The notes under the pieces: model-generated
Databases searched by the model: none
What the model saw: the letters and a program-made list of their open reading frames with translations, nothing else
Told to the model about the DNA's origin: nothing
Assembly: GCA_031396305.1 (NCBI GenBank)
Contig: JANNKM010000288.1
Coordinates: forward strand, 1 to 9,067
Direction: 5' to 3'
Length of the DNA stretch: 9,067 bases
Source of the DNA: JAEMQF01 sp031396305
GTDB lineage: Bacteria > Pseudomonadota > Gammaproteobacteria > Burkholderiales > Burkholderiaceae_C
Position numbers and translations under genes: made by a program
Part shown: positions 1-6,156 of the stretch, one piece after another
Layout of the letters: every line of letters starts with the position of its first letter
Numbering within the stretch: the stretch's first letter is position 1

Positions 1-337
1 CGGCCAGGCGCTGCGCAACCTTGATCCGATCGAGGGAGTGCACCCAATCGAAATGCTCGGCGATCAGCCGGGTCTTGTTGGTCTGGATCGGGCCGATCAT
101 GTGCCATATCAGGCGGCTTCGCAGGTCAGCCAGCGCGTCGATCTTTGCCAAGCCCTCCTGCGCGTGGTTCTCGCCGAAGTGGCATTCGCCAGCCTCGTGG
201 GCATGGCGCACCGCAGCGGCGGGCGCCGTCTTGCTCACGCACAGCAACGTGACGCTTTGCACGGGCCTGCCTGCGGCCAGGCAAGCGTCGTTCATGCGGC
301 GCCGAACCGTGCCGATGTTGTCTGCGATCATCGCCAT
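1..337 (-). CDS. yggS: YggS/PROSC-family pyridoxal phosphate homeostasis protein (5' part, runs off left edge)
   Basis: This is the N-terminal 112 codons of a PLP-binding protein of the YggS/PROSC (YBL036c) family. Family members bind pyridoxal 5'-phosphate in a single TIM-barrel domain. They buffer the cytoplasmic PLP pool and affect amino-acid and keto-acid balance, with no known catalysis. The Schiff-base lysine motif LLCVSKT places the lysine at residue 36, the same number as in E. coli YggS. Other family signatures follow: FGENHAQE (about residues 54-61), WHMIGPIQTNKTR (about 78-90) and VHSLDR (about 99-104). Full-length members have about 230-240 residues, so roughly half is outside the window. 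I chose the ATG at 337; a second in-frame ATG lies two codons later, and no strong Shine-Dalgarno sequence separates them. The gene is divergent from pilT, as in Pseudomonas aeruginosa. Family assignment is firm; the truncation is only the window edge. Confidence 0.95.
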   Translation of the reverse strand, partial: MAMIADNIGTVRRRMNDACLAAGRPVQSVTLLCVSKTAPAAAVRHAHEAGECHFGENHAQEGLAKIDALADLRSRLIWHMIGPIQTNKTRLIAEHFDWVHSLDRIKVAQRLA

Positions 338-415
338 AATTCATCGAGAGTATCGCGTCGGCGCGGCGCCCGGCGCTCGATGCGCCGAACCCCTCGATAT
401 TCACCTCGGAACGTC
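338..415. promoter_or_regulatory. Divergent yggS/pilT intergenic region with a GC hairpin
   Basis: This 78-bp gap is the only place where promoters for both yggS (leftward) and pilT (rightward) could sit outside coding sequence. I see only weak -10-like hexamers: GATACT on the minus strand at 354-349 and GATATT on the plus strand at 396-401. Neither has a convincing -35 partner, and the second would leave a leader of only about 8 nt. The clearest structure is a perfect 6-bp inverted repeat, CGGCGC at 371-376 and GCGCCG at 382-387, around a 5-nt loop. It has no T-tract, so it is not an intrinsic terminator. Calling the gap regulatory rests on gene layout rather than on recognised sites. Confidence 0.4.
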
Positions 416-1459
416 ATGGACATCACCCAGCTGCTAGCGTTTTCGGTCAAGAACAAGGCCTCTGACCTGCACTTGTCGGCAGGACTGCCGCCGATGATCC
501 GGGTGCACGGCGACGTGCGCCGGATCAACGTCGACGCCTTGGACCACAAGTCGGTCCACGACATGGTGTACGACATCATGAACGACTCGCAGCGCAAGGC
601 CTATGAAGAGGCGCTGGAATGCGATTTTTCATTCGAGATCCAGGGTCTGGCGCGGTTTCGGGTGAATGCCTTCAATCAGAACCGGGGCGCCGGCGCGGTG
701 TTCCGGACGATACCTTCAAAAATTCTGACCCTCGAGCAGTTGAACACCCCCAAGATATTTGCCGAACTGGCGATGAAGCCACGCGGCCTGGTGCTGTGCA
801 CCGGCCCGACGGGTTCCGGCAAGTCGACGACCCTGGCAGCGATGGTGAACCACCTCAACGAGAACGAGTTCGGCCACGTCTTGACCGTCGAAGATCCGAT
901 CGAATTCGTTCACGAGTCGAAGAAGTGCCTGATCAACCAGCGTGAGGTCGGCCCGCACACCTTAAGCTTTGCCAACGCGCTGCGCTCTGCGTTGCGCGAG
1001 GATCCGGATGCGATTCTGGTGGGCGAAATGCGCGACCTCGAGACGATCCGGCTGGCGTTGACCGCAGCGGAAACCGGGCACCTGGTGTTCGGCACGCTGC
1101 ACACATCGAGCGCGGCAAAGACGGTGGACCGCATCGTCGACGTCTTTCCCGCTGCGGAAAAGGAAATGGTGCGCGCGATGCTGTCCGAGTCCGTGGTCGG
1201 GGTGATTTCGCAGACGCTGTGCAAACTCAAGGACGGATCCGGGCGCGTCGCCGCCCACGAGATCATGCTCGGCACGGCTGCGATCCGCAATCTGATCCGG
1301 GAGAACAAGGTGGCGCAAATGTATTCGTCGATCCAGACCGGCAACAACATGGGAATGCAGACGCTCGACCAGAACCTCGCCGACCTCGTGCGCCGCAACG
1401 TCGTCACGCCGGCGGAGGCCCGCACCAAGGCGAAGTTCCCGGAAAACTTCCCCGGCTGA
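416..1459 (+). CDS. pilT: Type IV pilus retraction ATPase PilT
   Basis: PilT is a hexameric cytoplasmic secretion-type ATPase that powers depolymerisation of the type IV pilus, and so twitching motility and DNA uptake. The protein has 347 residues, the usual length. Visible motifs in order are an N-terminal PAS-like domain with SDLHLSAG (16-23), Walker A GPTGSGKST (130-138), Asp box TVEDPIE (158-164), Walker B ILVGEMRD (200-207) with the presumed catalytic glutamate at 204, His box TGHLVFGTLHT (220-230), and the PilT-specific AIRNLIRE (289-296), which is needed for retraction in studied homologues. The frame stays open upstream to position 38, but family alignment starts at MDITQLL. A weak GGA lies 5 nt before that ATG. 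The upstream extension overlaps yggS on the other strand and has no family similarity. pilU follows after 44 bp. No key residue is missing. Confidence 0.98.
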   Translation: MDITQLLAFSVKNKASDLHLSAGLPPMIRVHGDVRRINVDALDHKSVHDMVYDIMNDSQRKAYEEALECDFSFEIQGLARFRVNAFNQNRGAGAVFRTIPSKILTLEQLNTPKIFAELAMKPRGLVLCTGPTGSGKSTTLAAMVNHLNENEFGHVLTVEDPIEFVHESKKCLINQREVGPHTLSFANALRSALREDPDAILVGEMRDLETIRLALTAAETGHLVFGTLHTSSAAKTVDRIVDVFPAAEKEMVRAMLSESVVGVISQTLCKLKDGSGRVAAHEIMLGTAAIRNLIRENKVAQMYSSIQTGNNMGMQTLDQNLADLVRRNVVTPAEARTKAKFPENFPG

Positions 1460-1469
1460 TCTAGGCCAA

Positions 1470-1482
1470 GGGCCATCGGCCC
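1470..1482 (+). other. Small inverted repeat between pilT and pilU
   Basis: A 5-bp perfect inverted repeat, GGGCC at 1470-1474 and GGCCC at 1478-1482 with a 3-nt loop, sits 10 nt after the pilT stop and about 20 nt before the pilU ATG. No T-run follows it, so it is unlikely to terminate transcription. It could be a small mRNA hairpin affecting decay or expression balance between the two genes, or it could be chance in GC-rich DNA. Confidence 0.25.
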
Positions 1483-1503
1483 AATGACACACAGGACACC
1501 AAA

Positions 1504-2640
1504 ATGGAAAGAGACCAAGCCTCCAAGTTCGTCAACGACCTGCTTCGGCTGATGATATCGCGCGGGGGGTCGGACCTGTTTCTCACCGTGGACTTCCCCC
1601 CGGCCGTGAAGGTGGACGGCAAAGTAACGAAGGTCTCGCCGCAGCCGCTCACCGGCGCGCACACGATGGCTCTGGCGCGTTCCGTGATGAACGACAAGCA
1701 GGCGGCGGAATTCGAGAAGACGAAGGAATGCAACTTCGCGATCGCGCCGCAAGGTGTCGGCCGTTTTCGGGTGAACGCGTTCATTCAGCAAGGCCACGTG
1801 GGCCTGGTGCTCAGAACCATTCCGGCAATCCTGCCGACGATCGATAGCATGAACCTGCCACACGTTCTGAAGGACGTGGCGATGACCAAGCGCGGCCTGG
1901 TGATCTTCGTCGGCGCCACCGGATCGGGCAAGAGCACGTCGCTCGCGGCAATCGTCGATCACCGCAATGAAAATTCCTACGGCCACATCATCACGATCGA
2001 GGACCCGGTGGAGTTCGTGCACATGCACAAGAACTGCATCATCACCCAGCGCGAAGTCGGGATCGACACCGACGGCTGGGCACAGGCACTCAAGAACACG
2101 CTGCGCCAGGCGCCCGACGTCATACTGATGGGCGAGATTCGCGATCGCGAGACCATGGAACACGCCGTGGCATTCGCCGAAACCGGCCACCTGTGCCTGG
2201 CCACGCTGCACGCCAACAGTTCCAACCAGGCGCTGGACCGCATCATCAACTTCTTCCCCGAGGAGCGCCGGCCGCAATTGCTCATGGACCTGGCGCTCAA
2301 CCTCAAGGGATTGATCTCGCAGCGCCTGCTGCCGCGCCAAGAGGGCAAGGGCCGGGTCGCCGCGGTGGAAATCCTGCTGAATACGCCGCTCATCTCGGAC
2401 CTGATCAACAAGGGCGAGGTGACGGAAATCAAGGAACTGATGAAACGTTCGCGCGAACTGGGGATGCAGACATTCGACCAAGCCTTGTTCGACCTCTTCG
2501 AGAACAATCTGGTCACCTACAACGACGCCGTGCGCAATGCCGACTCGGTGAACGACCTGCGGCTGCAAATCAAGCTGCACAGCCAGCGCGCGCGCAGCCA
2601 GGATCTGGCCGCCGGCACCGAGCACATGAGCATCATCTGA
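1504..2640 (+). CDS. pilU: Type IV pilus PilT-paralogue retraction ATPase PilU
   Basis: PilU is the second retraction ATPase of type IV pili. In studied bacteria it works with PilT, acts as an accessory motor, and supports forceful retraction. The 378-residue product has a PAS-like N-terminus with GGSDLFLTVDFPPAVK (21-36), Walker A GATGSGKST (137-145), Asp box TIEDPVE (164-170), Walker B VILMGEIRD (206-214) with glutamate 211, and His box TGHLCLATLH (227-236). The SDLFLTVDFPP motif, the ATP-site GATGSGKST, and a C-terminal tail longer than PilT's separate it from PilT. That tail, after about residue 345, is polar and ends in MSII. An AGGA Shine-Dalgarno at 1493-1496, 7 nt before the ATG, supports the start. 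It lies 44 bp after pilT and 10 bp before the next gene, so the three are probably co-transcribed. Confidence 0.97.
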   Translation: MERDQASKFVNDLLRLMISRGGSDLFLTVDFPPAVKVDGKVTKVSPQPLTGAHTMALARSVMNDKQAAEFEKTKECNFAIAPQGVGRFRVNAFIQQGHVGLVLRTIPAILPTIDSMNLPHVLKDVAMTKRGLVIFVGATGSGKSTSLAAIVDHRNENSYGHIITIEDPVEFVHMHKNCIITQREVGIDTDGWAQALKNTLRQAPDVILMGEIRDRETMEHAVAFAETGHLCLATLHANSSNQALDRIINFFPEERRPQLLMDLALNLKGLISQRLLPRQEGKGRVAAVEILLNTPLISDLINKGEVTEIKELMKRSRELGMQTFDQALFDLFENNLVTYNDAVRNADSVNDLRLQIKLHSQRARSQDLAAGTEHMSII

Positions 2641-2650
2641 AAGCGCGAGC

Positions 2651-3544
2651 ATGCCGAGCAGAACCTATGACGCCGGCGCACCGCGCCGCGTCACCTTCAT
2701 CGGCCTGGGCGTGATGGGCTACCCGATGGCCGGGCATTTGGCGCGTGCCGGCCACCACGTCACCGTCTACAACCGCACCGCGGCGAAAGCCAAGGCGTGG
2801 GTGGCCGAGTATGGCGGCTCAATGGCGCCCACACCAAGATCCGCCGCCGAGGGCGCGGACATCGTTTTTTCCTGCGTCGGCAACGATGCCGATTTGCGCA
2901 GTGTTGTGCTTGGCGACAGCGGCGCCTTGATCGCGATGAAACGAGGCGCAGTCATCGCCGACCACACCACCACTTCGGCGGCAGTGGCCCGTGATCTCAG
3001 CGCGTTGGCGCTGGCGCGCGGCGTGAGTTTCATCGACGCTCCTGCCTCCGGGGGCAACATTGGTGCTGTCAACGGCACCTTGACCGTGATGTGCGGCGGC
3101 GACGCCGCCGCATTTGAGGCGATGCGCCCGGTGGCGCTGGCATTTGCCAAGGCGGTCACACGCATCGGCGCCAGTGGCGCCGGGCAGCTGGCAAAGATGG
3201 TCAATCAGACGGCGATTGCGGGGTTGGTGCAAGGCCTGGCGGAAGCGATTGCCTTCGGCGAGAAGTCCGGGTTGGACATGAAGCTGGTGCTTGACGTGAT
3301 CGGCAAGGGCGCTGCCCAAAGCTGGCAACTCGAGAACCGAGGTCCGACGATGGTTGACGGCAAGTTCGACTTCGGGTTCGCGGTGGACCTGATGCGCAAG
3401 GACCTGGGCCTCGTGCTGGACGAAGCCAGGCGCAACGGCGCGCGCATTCCCGTGACCGCTCTCGTCGACCAGTTTTATGCCGATCTGCAAGCGCAAGGCG
3501 AAAACCGGCTCGACACTTCGAGCCTCGTCAAGCGGCTGCGGTAG
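2651..3544 (+). CDS. NAD(P)-dependent oxidoreductase, 3-hydroxyisobutyrate dehydrogenase family
   Basis: The 297-residue product belongs to the beta-hydroxyacid dehydrogenase family (3-hydroxyisobutyrate dehydrogenase, tartronate semialdehyde reductase, GLYR1-like). These cytoplasmic enzymes oxidise or reduce beta-hydroxyacids with NAD(P). The N-terminal Rossmann fold carries GLGVMG (18-23). The second strand ends in YNRT (40-43); an arginine there, instead of an acidic residue, suggests NADP preference (inference). The substrate loop DAPASGG is at 129-135. The catalytic lysine motif GAGQLAKMVNQ (177-187) contains Lys182 and Asn186. The C-terminal helical domain has MRKDLGL (248-254). The start is an ATG 10 bp after the pilU stop, with only a poor purine-rich stretch (GAAAG at the pilU end), so it may be translated by coupling. 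The substrate cannot be told from sequence, so I give no gene symbol. A role in pilus function is not implied by the sequence; it only shares the operon. Confidence 0.92.
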   Translation: MPSRTYDAGAPRRVTFIGLGVMGYPMAGHLARAGHHVTVYNRTAAKAKAWVAEYGGSMAPTPRSAAEGADIVFSCVGNDADLRSVVLGDSGALIAMKRGAVIADHTTTSAAVARDLSALALARGVSFIDAPASGGNIGAVNGTLTVMCGGDAAAFEAMRPVALAFAKAVTRIGASGAGQLAKMVNQTAIAGLVQGLAEAIAFGEKSGLDMKLVLDVIGKGAAQSWQLENRGPTMVDGKFDFGFAVDLMRKDLGLVLDEARRNGARIPVTALVDQFYADLQAQGENRLDTSSLVKRLR

Positions 3545-3559
3545 AGCGATCAGCGAGCC

Positions 3560-4189
3560 CTACTTGGGCGCGGCCTTAGGCTGGAGTTCAGCGAGCTCGG
3601 TCTCCGTCAGGATGTCGAACACGCGCACGACCTTGACCACGCCGGTGACACCGCGTGCCACGTTGGCCGCCTGCGTAGCTTCTTGCTCCGTCACGCGGCC
3701 CAGCAAGAAGACCACGCCCCGTTCCGTGACCACCTTGATCGAATTGGCATAGAGCCCTTTCGTATCGACGATGCTCGCCTTGACCTTGGCCGACAGCAAG
3801 AGATCGTTGGAGCGTGCGCTGAGTGACGCCGACCCCGCCACGGCCAGTTCATTCACGACTGATCGAACGCTGTCCACGCGTGCGACGCCCTGTTCCACGG
3901 CGCCCTTGTCGGACTCGGTGACCACATCGCCTGTCAGCAATACCAGGCGGTTGTAGCTGGTCGCCGTGACCTTGCCGCGGTCGCCTACGATTTCGCGAAC
4001 CCTCGAGGCGGCCTTGCTCTCGATCAGCTGGTCCTCCAGCTGGGTTGCGGCGCTGCGTCGATCGGTGACGACCATCGTCCCGCCGACGACCGCGCCGCCG
4101 ACAAGCAACGCCGCGCACCCCGCAAGATGTGAAGAACCGAGTGCCACGACCAGGGTCAGCACGACGCTGCGGAGTGAGAGTGTTGTCAT
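3560..4189 (-). CDS. dolP: BON-domain outer-membrane lipoprotein, DolP (YraP)-like
   Basis: This is a 209-residue predicted lipoprotein. The N-terminal signal peptide ends in the lipobox LAGC with Cys25 as the acylated residue. Serine or alanine follows rather than aspartate at +2 (the residue is Ala), which fits outer-membrane sorting. A glycine- and valine-rich linker leads to VTDRRS (41-46), a sequence shared with E. coli DolP. Two BON domains follow at about 50-116 and 129-194. In E. coli, DolP binds anionic phospholipid at the division site and supports envelope integrity. The tryptophan that contacts membrane in E. coli BON2 aligns with Leu131 here. I chose the ATG at 4189: a strong AGGAGA lies 4 nt upstream, the signal peptide starts there, and the longer in-frame start adds 15 residues unlike a signal. 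Its ATG overlaps the diaA stop as ATGA, so translation is probably coupled. It is the last gene of yraN-diaA-dolP. Confidence 0.93.
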   Translation of the reverse strand: MTTLSLRSVVLTLVVALGSSHLAGCAALLVGGAVVGGTMVVTDRRSAATQLEDQLIESKAASRVREIVGDRGKVTATSYNRLVLLTGDVVTESDKGAVEQGVARVDSVRSVVNELAVAGSASLSARSNDLLLSAKVKASIVDTKGLYANSIKVVTERGVVFLLGRVTEQEATQAANVARGVTGVVKVVRVFDILTETELAELQPKAAPK

Positions 4190-4782
4190 GGGTTCTCCTG
4201 TTCGCCCAAGAGCTGGTTGTCCACCGCGTCGCACAGGCAGTGCAGCGATAGGATATGCACTTCCTGGATGCGCGCCGTGCGCTCATGCGGCACGCAGATG
4301 TGGACGTCGGTATCGAGCAGCAGCGCGCGAATCCTGCCGCCGCCTCGTCCGGTCAGCGCCACCACGCTCATTTCCTTGGCGTGTGCGGCATGCACGGCGG
4401 CGACGACGTTCGCTGAATTGCCGCTGGTGCTGAGGGCAAGCAACACGTCGCCCGGCGCGCCGAGGGCCTCGACCTGCTTGGCGAAGATCGCATCAAAAGA
4501 GTAGTCGTTGCCGATGGCCGTGATGATCGATGTGTCCGTGGTCAGTGCAATTGCCGCCAGGCCGGGACGCTCGCGCTCGAAGCGGCCGACGAATTCAGCC
4601 GCGAAGTGTTGTGCGTCGCTCGCCGAGCCGCCGTTGCCGCACGCCAGCACCTTGCCACCACCCGTGATGCAGCCGACGATGGCTGCGACCGCATGCGCAA
4701 TCGGCCGGGCGAGTATTTCGGCTGCCGCATATTTCAAGTCGGCGCTGTCGAAGAACTGTTGCTGGATTCGCTGCTCGAGCAT
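4186..4782 (-). CDS. diaA: SIS-domain protein DiaA (DnaA initiator-associating; GmhA-like)
   Basis: The product has 198 residues and a single SIS (sugar isomerase) domain. E. coli DiaA (YraO, 196 residues) is a homotetramer that binds DnaA and promotes ordered assembly at oriC. Visible motifs are GNGGSASDAQHF (49-60), EFVGRFERERPG (63-74), the phosphosugar loop LSTSGNSAN (118-125 region), and TARIQEVHILSLHCLCDAVD (169-188). The fold and the retained Glu63 and His residues also resemble phosphoheptose isomerase GmhA, and databases may name it so. Its place between yraN and dolP favours DiaA. The frame is open upstream to about 4878. I chose the ATG at 4782 (MLEQRIQQ) because related proteins begin there, although no Shine-Dalgarno precedes it. 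A GTG at 4809 with AAGGG 6 nt upstream would add nine residues. The stop overlaps the dolP start. Confidence 0.92.
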   Translation of the reverse strand: MLEQRIQQQFFDSADLKYAAAEILARPIAHAVAAIVGCITGGGKVLACGNGGSASDAQHFAAEFVGRFERERPGLAAIALTTDTSIITAIGNDYSFDAIFAKQVEALGAPGDVLLALSTSGNSANVVAAVHAAHAKEMSVVALTGRGGGRIRALLLDTDVHICVPHERTARIQEVHILSLHCLCDAVDNQLLGEQENP

Positions 4783-4835
4783 GTTCGGCAATGATATGTC
4801 ACCGGGCACGCCGAGCCCTTGGCGCATCGCCGCGT

Positions 4836-5210
4836 TCAGCGCAGGGGTGATTGCGCGTCGAATGCACCGCGCAACCATTCGACACGGCCGGCGTCGATCG
4901 CCACCACGTCGAACCGGCAGGGGGGCAGTGTGCGCAGGCTGTTCAGGAAATGCTGCGACGCGAAGACGATGCTGCGTTGCTTGGCGCTGCCCACGCTCGC
5001 GGCGGCGCCGCCTTGTGAAGGCTGGGCGCGGCTTCGTACTTCGACGAACACCAAGGTGCCATCGGTATCGCGCATGATGAGGTCGATTTCGCCTGCGCGC
5101 GCTCGTGGGCCGCGCGCGACTCGATAATTGCGCCGCACGAGGCTCAGGCCTTGTTGCAGCAGATGCGCCAGCGCTTGCGCTTCGCCGGCGTCACCCCGCT
5201 CTTTCGACAT
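4836..5210 (-). CDS. yraN: YraN-family (UPF0102) predicted PD-(D/E)XK nuclease-fold protein
   Basis: This 124-residue cytoplasmic protein belongs to UPF0102, related to archaeal Holliday-junction resolvase-type endonucleases. The cellular role is not established. The fold motifs are visible: RGDAGEAQA (5-13), NYR (28-30), the acidic pair in GEIDLI (Glu41, Asp43), LVFVEVRSR (53-61) with Glu57 and Arg59 in the ExK/R position, and RFDVVAI (99-105). All presumed metal-site residues are kept. The start is uncertain. I took the ATG at 5210, but GAGGA lies directly against it with almost no spacing. In-frame ATGs at 5228 and 5234 and a GTG at 5240 would add 6, 8 or 10 residues and would run into the rsmI start on the other strand. 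It is the first gene of yraN-diaA-dolP, with 53 bp to diaA. Confidence 0.9.
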   Translation of the reverse strand: MSKERGDAGEAQALAHLLQQGLSLVRRNYRVARGPRARAGEIDLIMRDTDGTLVFVEVRSRAQPSQGGAAASVGSAKQRSIVFASQHFLNSLRTLPPCRFDVVAIDAGRVEWLRGAFDAQSPLR

Positions 5211-5232
5211 TCCTCGCGTCGCCCCCATTGCC

Positions 5233-6156
5233 ATGGCCACACCGATTGCTTCGCTGATGCTTCAAGCGGCCACTGCAGCCGCGGGCGGGCAGGACTACCC
5301 GCGAAGCACACTGTACGTCGTCGCCACGCCGATCGGCAACCTCGCCGACCTGAGTTTGCGCGCGATCCACGTTCTGTCGCTGGTCGATGCGATCGCGTGC
5401 GAGGACACGCGCCACACGTCGGGCTTGCTGCAAAGCCTGGGGTTGGCGAAACCGCTGCTGGCATTGCACCAGCATAACGAGCGCGAAGGTGCCGCGGCGG
5501 TGATCGCGCGCCTGGCCGCTGGCGAACGCATCGCTTACGTCAGCGACGCCGGCACACCCGCGGTGAGCGATCCCGGCGCACTGCTCGTCGCTGCCACGCG
5601 CGACGCCGGATGGCGCTGCGTTCCTGTGCCCGGTGCGAGCAGCGTGGCCGCAGCGCTCAGCGTCGCGGGCGATGCACTGGGCGAAGGCTTCGTGTTCCTC
5701 GGATTCGCGCCGTCGCGCGGCGAGGCGCGGTCGCGCTGGATCGCGGCAGTTGGCGTGTCCGCTGCCACGCAAGTGCTGTTCGAGGCGCCGCATCGCATCG
5801 AACCGTTGGCAGCTGCGCTGGCGTCAGCGTGCGGCGCGCGGCACGTGACGGTGGCGCGTGAATTGACCAAACAGTTCGAGACGGTGACCACCTTGCCCGC
5901 AGCCGATCTTCCCGGCTGGCTGGCGGGCGACCCGAACCGCTTGCGTGGCGAATTCGTCGTGGTGGTCCATGCCCTGCCGACAGCCACCGGCGCACCTGAG
6001 CAAGTGCGCGACGACGCGCTGCTGCAGACACTGCTCGCCGAACTGCCGCTCAAGCAGGCTGTGGCGCTGGCCGCGAAGTTGAGTTCGAGTCCGCGCAACG
6101 CTCTGTACGAACGGGCCTTGGCATTGAAGGCGCAAAGCCCTACCAGGGATCGATGA
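5233..6156 (+). CDS. rsmI: 16S rRNA (cytidine1402-2'-O)-methyltransferase RsmI
   Basis: RsmI is an SAM-dependent enzyme that 2'-O-methylates C1402 in the decoding centre of 16S rRNA; with RsmH it makes m4Cm1402. It is a tetrapyrrole-methylase-fold protein. The 307-residue product shows YVVATPIGNLADLSLRA (28-44), CEDTR (56-60), SDAGTPAVSDPG (104-115), VPGASS (132-137), FEAPHRI (183-189), ARELTKQFE (208-216) and GEFVVVV (239-245). All are RsmI signatures. E. coli RsmI has 286 residues; the difference is mainly a longer N-terminus. The start is not certain: ATG at 5233 and ATG at 5257 are both in frame, neither has a clear Shine-Dalgarno, and the first 20 residues are Ala/Gln-rich and unconserved. 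It is divergent from yraN, the same layout as yraL/yraN in E. coli but without lpoA. Its 3' end overlaps the convergent carboxyltransferase gene by 17 bp. Confidence 0.96.
   Translation: MATPIASLMLQAATAAAGGQDYPRSTLYVVATPIGNLADLSLRAIHVLSLVDAIACEDTRHTSGLLQSLGLAKPLLALHQHNEREGAAAVIARLAAGERIAYVSDAGTPAVSDPGALLVAATRDAGWRCVPVPGASSVAAALSVAGDALGEGFVFLGFAPSRGEARSRWIAAVGVSAATQVLFEAPHRIEPLAAALASACGARHVTVARELTKQFETVTTLPAADLPGWLAGDPNRLRGEFVVVVHALPTATGAPEQVRDDALLQTLLAELPLKQAVALAAKLSSSPRNALYERALALKAQSPTRDR

Noticed and set aside
38..415. Upstream in-frame extension of pilT by 126 codons
   Set aside because: The extension overlaps yggS on the opposite strand and is not like any PilT N-terminus; PilT family proteins start at the MDITQLL methionine.
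2139..2150. 12-bp palindrome TCGCGATCGCGA in pilU
   Set aside because: It falls in the codons of the conserved EIRDRE segment after Walker B and is short enough to arise by chance.
910..2652. A 580-codon open frame on the minus strand opposite pilT and pilU
   Set aside because: It is antisense to two intact, well-recognised genes and its predicted protein is rich in His, Arg, Gln and Val without any family motif. Such long antisense frames are common in GC-rich coding DNA.
3092..3112. 9-bp arm GC hairpin (TGCGGCGGC and GCCGCCGCA around GAC) inside the oxidoreductase gene
   Set aside because: It is explained by the codons for CysGlyGlyAsp followed by three alanines in GC-rich usage; I see no reason to give it a function.
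3557..3569. GCCC/GGGC inverted repeat at the oxidoreductase/dolP junction as a terminator
   Set aside because: The stem is only 4 bp, has no T-run on either side, and overlaps the last codons of dolP.
5123..5128. GATAAT as a -10 element for rsmI
   Set aside because: No -35-like hexamer lies at 16-18 bp upstream, and the bases are part of conserved yraN codons (NYR region).
5310..5339. Possible promoter for yraN-diaA-dolP: minus-strand TTGCCG (5339-5334) and TACAGT (5315-5310) with an 18-bp spacer
   Set aside because: Each hexamer matches consensus at only 4 of 6 positions, which is common by chance, and it lies inside rsmI coding sequence. It is worth remembering only if a start site is mapped near 5303.
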